Of a stretch of 7,153 nucleotides of DNA, positions 1 to 5,427 are shown in pieces (the stretch's first letter is position 1; every line of letters begins with the position of its first letter). This DNA comes from Candidatus Odinarchaeota archaeon (lineage in GTDB: Archaea > Asgardarchaeota > JAGGXT01). The translations under genes and the position numbers were made by a program. The notes beneath the pieces were generated by a model. It worked only from the letters and a program-made list of their open reading frames with translations. It was not told the origin of the DNA and searched no databases. Location: contig JAGGXT010000166.1 in assembly GCA_021162905.1 (NCBI GenBank), positions 1 to 7,153 of the forward strand. Direction: 5' to 3'.

Positions 1-29
1 ATATAAATAGTTAAATGTTCTTTTGATGG

Positions 30-46
30 TAATATGTTTCATATTA
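30..46 (-). terminator. AT-rich hairpin at the end of the rml operon, possible terminator
   Basis: A perfect 7-bp inverted repeat, TAATATG - 3 nt - CATATTA, overlaps the rmlD stop codon (44-46). The position suits the end of the operon. The stem is entirely AT-rich except for one pair and no long T run follows on the minus strand, so termination is only a possibility. Confidence 0.25.
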
Positions 47-898
47 TAAATATCCCTTTTCAGTAAGATAAGCACGAAGAGCTTCCTTCCACTCCCTCAT
101 GTATATGCCATATTTTGGAAGTTTAATACTCCTAAGTGCCGAAAATCTAGGTCTTTTGGCCTTCATTTTTAACTCTTCGGTCTTTATTGGTTCTAGGCCA
201 GGACTTAAACTAAGTTGGTTAAAAATTTCCTTAGCAAACTGAAACCACGTGCAAAAACCTTGATTTGTCGCATGATACACCCCAAAAGGAAGCTTTAACT
301 CTAATATTTTCTTGATGGCGGACGCTGCATCCCTCGTATAGGTTGGGCTCATCCACATATCATCTACAACCCTAATAACCTCATTGTTTTTCGCCTTCTT
401 AATCATCGTTTCAACGAAATTACCGCCTTTACCGCTTGCACCAGCAACACCAAACAAACTAGCAACCCTAACAACATAGTGCTTCGGACTCCACCTAGTA
501 TATAGTTCTCCAGCCAACTTCGAAATCCCATACGTATTTATTGGATTCGGAACGTCATCCTCGGTATAGGGCTCATTTTTAGAACCATCAAAAACATAAT
601 CAGTGCTAATAAATACACAGGTAGCACCAATTTCTTTGGATATCAATGCAACGTTTTTTGCACCCAAAGCATTAACGGAAAAGGTCTTCAATGGCTCATC
701 TTCGCATAAATCAGTCTTATGAAATGCAGCGGTATTAATAATCACGTCAGGGCTGTACTTCTTCAAAACCAGACAACTGTTATAATCGGTAACTTCTATA
801 TCGCTATGAGTTAAACCAATAACCTCGTGGTCAGGACTGAGTACTTTCATTAAATCGGTGCCAAGCTGACCAGTCGAACCAATAACAACTATTCTCAT
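44..898 (-). CDS. rmlD: RmlD-type dTDP-4-dehydrorhamnose reductase (SDR)
   Basis: This 284-residue protein belongs to the RmlD branch of the short-chain dehydrogenases. That branch reduces the 4-keto group of dTDP-4-dehydro-L-rhamnose with NAD(P)H, the last step of dTDP-rhamnose synthesis in the cytoplasm. Seen directly: an N-terminal Rossmann motif GSTGQLG at residues 7-13, an INTAAFHKTDLCEDEP segment near 54-69 typical of RmlD, STDYVFDG at 98-105, the catalytic YGISK at 123-127 (Tyr123, Lys127), and an Arg-Pro-Arg near 249-251 as in the family's C-terminal substrate region. The length is normal (about 280-300). The ATG overlaps the TGA of the upstream SDR gene as ATGA and has GGGGTG 5 nt before it, which fixes the start. 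It is the last gene of the four-gene operon. All catalytic residues look intact. The substrate could be a related 4-keto sugar, because the operon has no recognisable rmlB. Confidence 0.93.
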   Translation of the reverse strand: MRIVVIGSTGQLGTDLMKVLSPDHEVIGLTHSDIEVTDYNSCLVLKKYSPDVIINTAAFHKTDLCEDEPLKTFSVNALGAKNVALISKEIGATCVFISTDYVFDGSKNEPYTEDDVPNPINTYGISKLAGELYTRWSPKHYVVRVASLFGVAGASGKGGNFVETMIKKAKNNEVIRVVDDMWMSPTYTRDAASAIKKILELKLPFGVYHATNQGFCTWFQFAKEIFNQLSLSPGLEPIKTEELKMKAKRPRFSALRSIKLPKYGIYMREWKEALRAYLTEKGYL

Positions 899-1911
899 AG
901 CAACACCCCATTAATCTCAACATCCCTAATGAACTTCTGCATCTCCAAAAGATGCTTATACCACTTAACAGTTATAGTCCTAAGATCATCCCCACTCAAC
1001 CTTCCATCCCTAAGAGCATCAAAAATTTCCCTTGCACCTTCCCTAGGAGTATATTTAGGCTTAAAACCTAAAACCTTTGCAATTTTATCGAAACTCACTC
1101 TATAACTCCTCTTATCAGGTGAACCATACCACTCGTAAACAAAAGGTAACCCACAAGACTCTGCAACCAGCTTAGCTAAATCAAATATCTGAAAATTCTG
1201 ATCATTACTCCCAACATTAAATATCTGACCATTAACAAATTCTTTATCCGCCTCCATAACCTCAATAAAAGCCCTAGAAGTATCTTTAACGTGAACAAAT
1301 GGACGCCACTGAGTACCGTCCCTCATAATCCGCAGCTTACCGTTCTTAAACAAACTTAAAACCATGCCGTTTATCGCTAAATCAAACCTCATCCTATAAG
1401 AAAAACCGTAAACAGTAGCCTGCCTAAGCACAGTAACAACAAAAGAATCATCAGCCAACGGCAACACATCTTTCTCAGCTAACACATTAGCCTTAGCATA
1501 GGTTGTAAGTGGATTCACACCAGATTGCTCAGTTAATATCCCCTCTTGAAACCCGTAAACACTACAACTACTAGCCAACACATATCTCTTAACTCCATGT
1601 TTCTTCGAGAGCTTTGCAACCCTAACCCTACCCTTATAATTTATATCCAATGTTTTCTGAGGGTCAAGCTCACCGCTGGGATCATTTGAAAGAGCAGCGA
1701 GATCGAAAACAGCATCAACACCATTCAAAATACTAGGGTCAAACCACCTAACATCATCCTTAACAACCTTAATTTGATCTTCAATATCTTTAATTGAATC
1801 ATAGCCGAAAAATAGCCTATCCAAACATACTACATCGTAGCCTTTCTCAAGAAGCAACCTTAAAAGGATAGAGCCGATGTAACCAGCTCCACCAGTAACC
1901 AAAACCCTCAT
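895..1911 (-). CDS. Extended SDR NAD-dependent nucleotide-sugar epimerase/dehydratase, catalytic Lys replaced
   Basis: This 338-residue extended short-chain dehydrogenase belongs to the NAD-dependent epimerase/dehydratase family acting on nucleotide sugars. Seen directly: GGAGYIG at 7-13 (NAD-binding), SSCSVYG at 114-120, Tyr138 of the active site, MRFDLAIN at about 174-181, and WRPFVHVKD at about 202-210, which fits the family's substrate-domain region. It is not RmlB: the dehydratase signature STDEVYG is replaced by SSCSVYG, so the Asp-Glu pair for 4,6-dehydration is missing. Oddly, the active-site stretch reads Y-A-K-A-N, giving YxxxN instead of YxxxK. Asn142 is an AAT codon at 1486-1488, one base from a Lys codon. 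The start is ATG with AGGTGAT 5 nt upstream, overlapping the stop of the RmlC-like gene. The end overlaps rmlD by ATGA. Its role is inferred as modifying the sugar made by this operon. The precise reaction is unknown, and activity is uncertain because of Asn142. Confidence 0.9.
   Translation of the reverse strand: MRVLVTGGAGYIGSILLRLLLEKGYDVVCLDRLFFGYDSIKDIEDQIKVVKDDVRWFDPSILNGVDAVFDLAALSNDPSGELDPQKTLDINYKGRVRVAKLSKKHGVKRYVLASSCSVYGFQEGILTEQSGVNPLTTYAKANVLAEKDVLPLADDSFVVTVLRQATVYGFSYRMRFDLAINGMVLSLFKNGKLRIMRDGTQWRPFVHVKDTSRAFIEVMEADKEFVNGQIFNVGSNDQNFQIFDLAKLVAESCGLPFVYEWYGSPDKRSYRVSFDKIAKVLGFKPKYTPREGAREIFDALRDGRLSGDDLRTITVKWYKHLLEMQKFIRDVEINGVLL
904..909 (-). promoter_or_regulatory. Ribosome-binding site of rmlD
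   Basis: The minus strand reads GGGGTG, 5 nt before the ATG at 898, within the last codons of the SDR gene. The spacing is the same as at the two other internal starts of this operon. Confidence 0.7.
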
Positions 1912-1916
1912 AACAT

Positions 1917-1923
1917 ATCACCT
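1917..1923 (-). promoter_or_regulatory. Ribosome-binding site of the SDR gene
   Basis: The minus strand reads AGGTGAT, 5 nt before the ATG at 1911. It shares two bases with the TAG stop of the RmlC-like gene, which suggests coupled re-initiation. It decides the start in favour of 1911 over the out-of-frame ATG five bases upstream. Confidence 0.78.
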
Positions 1924-2437
1924 ATTTGTGAGGAGGTCTAAACCAGTCCCAAGGCTTACCAACACGTGGATCATCTTTACGGCCATTTATTTCACTTGGA
2001 ACCACGGTTGGATCGTTCCAAGGTCTGCGATGTTCATCAGGATTCTCATAGTCATAGAGCCTAGTAACAAAGTAAACAGTCAGAGAAGGCTCACTGCTAA
2101 CAGTTTTCGTACCATGCCAATATTTACCAGGTATCCTAACTATTGAAGGCTTCTTCTCACTAGCCACAATCTCAACCATCTTCCTCGTCTCATCATCGTA
2201 AGCGCAAATCTTCATAGCACCCTTCAAAACCAAAAAGTAATCTACTTGGCCTCTAAGATGTCTATGCCATGCTCTAACAATACCAGGATAACTGTAACTT
2301 AAATTCACTTGAACAATCCACTCATCACCCAAAAGCTCTTTCCAATCACTTCTCAAAGCCTCAGCAAAAAAGCCTCGCTCATCAGGCAATATTTTAAGCT
2401 CATACACTCTTACACCTTCAAGAGGATACTCCTTCAT
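1922..2437 (-). CDS. rmlC: RmlC-like dTDP-4-dehydrorhamnose 3,5-epimerase family protein (cupin)
   Basis: This is a 171-residue cupin-fold protein of the RmlC family. Classical members epimerise C3 and C5 of dTDP-4-dehydro-6-deoxyglucose in the cytoplasm and act as dimers. Seen directly: DERGFFAE at 19-26, QVNLSYS at 43-49, VRAWHRH at 55-61 where classical RmlC has a RGLHxQ-like motif (His59 aligns with the catalytic base), HGT at 108-110, YDYEN at 128-132 covering the expected active-site Tyr, and WND at 140-142 as in the usual WNDP. The C-terminus ends KPWDWFRPP, differing from the classical SEKD tail. Length is normal to slightly short. The ATG overlaps the rmlA stop as ATGA and is preceded at 5 nt by GGAGGTG. 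It lies second in the operon. Family membership is clear. The exact substrate and product are inferred, and a 3- or 5-monoepimerase on a related sugar is possible. Confidence 0.87.
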   Translation of the reverse strand: MKEYPLEGVRVYELKILPDERGFFAEALRSDWKELLGDEWIVQVNLSYSYPGIVRAWHRHLRGQVDYFLVLKGAMKICAYDDETRKMVEIVASEKKPSIVRIPGKYWHGTKTVSSEPSLTVYFVTRLYDYENPDEHRRPWNDPTVVPSEINGRKDDPRVGKPWDWFRPPHK

Positions 2438-3492
2438 ATCTCCACCTCCGAATAATCACCAACATGAAGCCTAAGAACCTTACGCCTATTATTCTTAATA
2501 ACTTTCGCATTTCTACCAATAAGGCTTTCTTCCAACCTCTCTACATCCTTAATTAATGCATTTTCTAAAACAACGCAATACTCAATTGAACTATTAATAA
2601 CTTGAGCCCTATCACATACACTCGTATAAGGGCCAATAAATGAATCTTTAACTAAACAATTCCTACCAATAACACATGGTCCACGAACAACACTATTAAT
2701 GACTTGAGCTCCCTCTTCAACCCTAACCCTACCCTCCACAACACTATCAACAACCTTACCTCGAACATCCCTCTGAATAAATTCGTCTAAAATCTTAGCG
2801 TTAGCTGAAAGAACATCATCCTTTTTCCCAGTGTCAAGCCACCAAGAATCATAAATCTCCGCTTTAACCCTATAACCTAAATTAATCATTTCCTGTATAG
2901 CATCGGTTATTTCAAGTTCACCACGCCAAGAAGGCTTAATCCTATCAACAGCCACATGAACCTTACTAGAAAACAAATAAACACCCACAAGAGCGTAATT
3001 ACTAGGAGGAACCTTAGGCTTTTCCACAAGTTTAACAACATTACCTTTCTCATCGAGAACAGCAACACCAAACCTAGTAGGATCATTCACCTCTTTCAAC
3101 AAAATAAGAGCATCAAGGCTCTCACTCAAAAACCTATCAACAAGATCTGTAACACCCTTACCGAGAAGATTATCACCAAGATACATAAGAAAATCATCAT
3201 CGCCAAGAAAACTGCGAGCAGTTTTAACGGCGTGAGCAAGTCCTAAAGGCTCCTGAACAATATAGGTAACGTTGATACCCCACTCAGAACCATCACCAAC
3301 ATATTTTTTCACATCTTCACCAGTATCAGGCGCTATTACGACGCCAACATCTTTGATACCTGCCTCAGCCACGTGGTCAAGAACATAGCCAAGAATAGGT
3401 CTATTAGCCACAGGAATCAACTGCTTAGCAGTAGTAAAAGTCAAAGGCCTCAACCTAGTACCTTTACCACCACTAAGCACAAGACCCTTCAT
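2434..3492 (-). CDS. rmlA: Glucose-1-phosphate thymidylyltransferase, long RmlA type
   Basis: This enzyme joins dTTP and glucose-1-phosphate to give dTDP-glucose, the entry step for dTDP-deoxysugars. From the ATG at 3492 it has 352 residues, normal for the long RmlA type. Seen directly: the nucleotide-binding GGKGTRLRPLT at about 8-18, K23 in TTAKQLIP, QEPLGLAHA near 80-88, the metal-binding LGDN at about 105-108, EKP at 157-159, GELEITD at 191-197 and WLDTG at 218-222. After about residue 240 comes a C-terminal left-handed beta-helix-like region with repeated short hydrophobic steps. The frame also allows a GTG start at 3501, but GGGTG (3499-3503 on the complement) lies 6 nt before the ATG and fits as its ribosome-binding site, so I prefer 3492. 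It heads the operon and overlaps the next gene by ATGA. UTP or another sugar-1-phosphate cannot be excluded from sequence alone. Confidence 0.93.
   Translation of the reverse strand: MKGLVLSGGKGTRLRPLTFTTAKQLIPVANRPILGYVLDHVAEAGIKDVGVVIAPDTGEDVKKYVGDGSEWGINVTYIVQEPLGLAHAVKTARSFLGDDDFLMYLGDNLLGKGVTDLVDRFLSESLDALILLKEVNDPTRFGVAVLDEKGNVVKLVEKPKVPPSNYALVGVYLFSSKVHVAVDRIKPSWRGELEITDAIQEMINLGYRVKAEIYDSWWLDTGKKDDVLSANAKILDEFIQRDVRGKVVDSVVEGRVRVEEGAQVINSVVRGPCVIGRNCLVKDSFIGPYTSVCDRAQVINSSIEYCVVLENALIKDVERLEESLIGRNAKVIKNNRRKVLRLHVGDYSEVEI
2443..2449 (-). promoter_or_regulatory. Ribosome-binding site of the RmlC-like gene
   Basis: The minus strand reads GGAGGTG, then 5 nt, then the ATG at 2437. This is a near-complete match to the archaeal anti-Shine-Dalgarno and lies inside the last codons of rmlA. 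Together with the ATGA overlap it supports translational coupling and this start. Confidence 0.8.
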
Positions 3493-3498
3493 AAACAG

Positions 3499-3503
3499 CA
3501 CCC
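3499..3503 (-). promoter_or_regulatory. Ribosome-binding site of rmlA
   Basis: The minus strand reads GGGTG with 6 nt to the ATG at 3492. Its GTG is the same triplet that could serve as an upstream in-frame start at 3501. Using it as a Shine-Dalgarno site for the ATG fits the pattern of the other three genes and the usual RmlA N-terminus (MKGLVLSGG). Confidence 0.6.
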
Positions 3504-3550
3504 AAACACTTAGGAAGTGAACTTTCTATCCCTATCAAGTTTTCACATTA

Positions 3551-3563
3551 CCTTTTAAAAAAA
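3551..3563 (-). promoter_or_regulatory. Possible archaeal TATA element for the rml operon
   Basis: On the minus strand a T7 run passes into TTTAAAAGG about 60-70 nt before the rmlA ATG. A TATA box here would place transcription start some 25 nt downstream and leave a leader of about 35-40 nt. No convincing BRE is visible upstream and the region is AT-rich throughout, so this is only the best candidate for the operon's promoter. Confidence 0.25.
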
Positions 3564-3679
3564 TTATTGGTTAATACCATAAGAAGAATTCTACCTACGA
3601 AATTCTCATATAGCCTACCGACGTAAACAATAATACTAGTTCACCTTAACAAAATATTACTTTAAAATTCCACTTTGAA

Positions 3680-3741
3680 TTCTTAACCTATCATGTAACA
3701 CTTCTTAACCTTTCCCCAGACGGATGTAACCCTTCTAAATT
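3680..3741. repeat. Short imperfect direct repeats
   Basis: TTCTTAACCT occurs at 3680-3689 and again at 3702-3711. A longer imperfect unit, ATGTAAC-[A/C]-CTTCT followed by an A/T-rich tail, begins at 3693 and at 3724, 31 nt apart. Two copies each and no regular array, so this could be operator-like or chance in AT-rich DNA. Confidence 0.35.
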
Positions 3742-4116
3742 GTAGGATCAATTATGCCTAGGTCACTTAAATTCTTTGACACATACATGGAATAGTTTCT
3801 CTCGGTAATTGAGTATGAACAACTTTTGACCAGCGCAAGTTGACGAATAGAACTAAATATTATGCCTTACCATGTAAAGTATTATCTATCTTTTAAGAAT
3901 AATGAAGATTGCGATTGTAAAGTTTATCCTACTTCTTGCACGAATGAAAATTTATTCAACTAGGATTCTGGTTTTGTCTATTCTCCTCGTTTCTAAAATG
4001 GATTTGTTAAAAATACGTAAGCCTTTCCTGGTACATAGATGAGGTCGAAAATATCGGGTATCATTAATAAACTTAATAGTTGTGAGTCAATAGTATCGTT
4101 GAGGAAATATGAGAAA

Positions 4117-4155
4117 GTGGCACAATCATTTGTAGCGCCGCACCGCGCGCTCGGT
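4117..4155. other. GC-rich foldable island in AT-rich spacer
   Basis: GTGGC (4117-4121) can pair with GCCGC (4137-4141, one G-U), enclosing a perfect ACAA-TCAT-TTGT stem-loop (4122-4133) with a 3-nt bulge. Next to it ACCG (4142-4145) pairs with CGGT (4152-4155). The CG-rich core at 4135-4154 stands out sharply from its surroundings. It could be a structured RNA, a terminator downstream of the phosphodiesterase remnant, or a protein-binding site. No family is recognised. Confidence 0.3.
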
Positions 4156-4229
4156 TTAATAAATTATAGTTCTCAAGTAAATTATCCTCAAAGTGATGCC
4201 TAAAGGAGAGTTAACCCCTCTTCTATCAA

Positions 4230-4717
4230 TCAGATGTTCCCTGACCTTCTCAACTCTTTAATCTTTGCTTTTGTTCTCTCTCCGAGCGTTTTTATTTTGT
4301 AGTAGCTTGGATCGACATATTTGGGTTTTCTTTTTGCAGATTCGCCTTCAGGTTTAAAGATTTCAGTGAGAACTCTACCATCCATAGTGCTAGGTATTGG
4401 TAGGCCAAACAAATGGAAAATAGTGGGCGCTACATCGAATATGGAGATTTCATTCATTTTTACGCCTTGGCGAATATCTCCTCCGTGTGCTACAAAACCC
4501 CATCGATTCTATGGCTCCCCGTATGCCTTGGTGAATAAGTACCTTCAAGGTAGATGAAATCTTTCCGAAAGTCTTTTACGATTACACAGCTCCAATCGTT
4601 TATAGTTAGGATAAGGTCTGGAAGTTTATCGGAGTTTGCTCCACGGTAGATATCTTTAAGCTTAAACACAGTTACTCTAAGGTCTTTCCCGAGATCGTCG
4701 CTAATCCTCCTTAACAA
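4230..4717 (-). pseudogene. AlkP-superfamily phosphodiesterase, C-terminal remnant with frameshift
   Basis: The two frames together encode about 160 residues matching the C-terminal part of archaeal type I phosphodiesterase/nucleotide pyrophosphatase-like proteins of the alkaline phosphatase superfamily, which hydrolyse phosphate esters with two metal ions. Seen directly: LPDLILTIND, then TGSHRIDGV with the last expected metal-ligand His, then after a frame change VFVAHGGDIRQGVK, DVAPTIFHLFGLPIPSTMDG and a basic C-terminus. The first frame stops at 4490-4492. Adding one T to the GGGGTTTT run (4494-4501 on the complement) restores a continuous reading through that point. The N-terminal two-thirds, with the nucleophile and the other metal ligands, is missing: an in-frame stop lies just upstream of the TTG at 4717 and the preceding frame is a membrane protein. 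The fragment should not be active. The C-terminal end itself looks natural. Confidence 0.78.
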
Positions 4718-5427
4718 TAATTTTTATTCCTTAAATTAGAAACATTAGCAGTAGTATCGAAACGATGGGTGCCAGAGTTTTTTGCAGGCATAGTACCCGG
4801 TTGTTTCGCATTTTTATGCTTCTTAATTGTTATAATTGGAAGCAGAATAATCAAAGCTACATGAAACGGTGATATCAATATTTCGGGTAGCCGAGATTTT
4901 AGTAGGTCTCCTACAGTGGTAACAGATCTGTTTATGGTCTCAGAATCGGGATGAACGGCATGTACTTTACCGCTGAACAATAAATCCGAAAGATAAATTT
5001 CCTCTTGGTCGCTGAGCTTAATCTTAAAGTATATGTTACCGTAAAGAAAAATTGGAACCCTATTTGCTGGTATTTTAAGTGAATACGGTTTGTCGAACTG
5101 GATTTTCTTTATATAAACTTTCCCTTTCACAGTTACAGCTGGTTTTTTTAATAATAGACATTTTGCGTCACAATAAAGAGTCAGAGAATTGTTTTTCGCT
5201 CTAGAGAACCTAAAAAACTTCTTCTTATTAATACCCATTGACAATTGGGAATTGGTATTCTTAAAACTTAACGTTATGTTATATCCTTCAGGAAATGTAA
5301 CCAAAGCATATTCTCCCAATTTTTGAGGATAAATTATTAAATGAGATGTAGATATTACTACATCACTTGAATTGTTGATTAAACTTTGTATATATGAAAG
5401 CGATAGATTTGAATAGCAAGTATCCAT
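4711..5427 (-). CDS. C-terminal part of a large membrane protein, split by frameshift
   Basis: I read these 238 codons as the C-terminal continuation of the membrane protein to the right, not as a separate gene. The ATG at 5427 has no ribosome-binding site. The frame stays open upstream of it (E-K-F-F-R before the Met), and one extra T in the T5 run at 5432-5436 would join both frames as QKSFFRMDTCYSN. The content is mostly beta-strand-like segments with several Asn-x-Ser/Thr sites (for example SLINNSS near 15-21), suggesting an extracytoplasmic domain. One hydrophobic helix at about 188-203 (PFHVALIILLPIITI) is followed by a Lys-rich tail, as expected of a C-terminal anchor with a cytoplasmic end. 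No catalytic motif is seen. The last 20 or so codons (after about 205) look unlike a natural tail and may be junction sequence with the phosphodiesterase remnant. It could be a live gene if the frameshift is a sequencing error. Confidence 0.6.
   Translation of the reverse strand: MDTCYSNLSLSYIQSLINNSSDVVISTSHLIIYPQKLGEYALVTFPEGYNITLSFKNTNSQLSMGINKKKFFRFSRAKNNSLTLYCDAKCLLLKKPAVTVKGKVYIKKIQFDKPYSLKIPANRVPIFLYGNIYFKIKLSDQEEIYLSDLLFSGKVHAVHPDSETINRSVTTVGDLLKSRLPEILISPFHVALIILLPIITIKKHKNAKQPGTMPAKNSGTHRFDTTANVSNLRNKNYC

Larger units (their letters stand above)
3504..4229. other. Long intergenic region between the phosphodiesterase remnant and the rml operon
   Basis: Over 700 bp hold no gene I can recognise on either strand. 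I looked for tRNA T-loop patterns, C/D-box sRNA motifs and CRISPR-like spacing and saw none. What it does hold: the presumed operon promoter next to rmlA, short direct repeats at 3680-3741, a GC-rich foldable island at 4117-4155, a 46-codon plus-strand open frame at 3902-4042, and a minus-strand open stretch without start at 3548-3640. Stops are frequent in all other frames. It may be true spacer or the worn remains of genes lost beside the broken region to the right. Confidence 0.6.

Noticed and set aside
1928..2146. Plus-strand open frame of 72 codons.
   Set aside because: It lies antisense inside the well-supported RmlC-like gene and has no recognisable product.
2956..3246. Plus-strand open frame of 96 codons.
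   Set aside because: It is antisense within rmlA, and its Lys/Asn/Thr-rich product is what the skewed composition of that gene predicts.
3585..3607. Inverted repeat AGAATT - CTACCTACGA - AATTCT in the spacer.
   Set aside because: A six-base AT-rich match containing an EcoRI-like palindrome is expected by chance here and is not placed as a terminator or operator.
3902..4042. Plus-strand 46-codon open frame with a hydrophobic, basic product (begins MKIAIVKFILLLARMKIY).
   Set aside because: It has an ATG but no Shine-Dalgarno site, no recognisable family and a composition common in AT-rich spacer. It is kept as a remark only; transcript or conservation data could revive it.
4321..4557. Plus-strand open frame of 78 codons.
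   Set aside because: It lies antisense to the phosphodiesterase remnant, whose conserved motifs explain the sequence better.
4700..4708. AGGAGGATT on the minus strand looks like a ribosome-binding site.
   Set aside because: No start codon follows at a proper distance; the bases encode Arg-Arg-Ile inside the phosphodiesterase remnant.
4711..4800. The tail of the membrane-protein frame (SGTHRFD) resembles the phosphodiesterase TGSHRIDG motif, suggesting a duplicated fragment.
   Set aside because: The likeness is only a few residues, with no matching flanks and an alternative hydrophobic reading in another frame, so chance is more likely.
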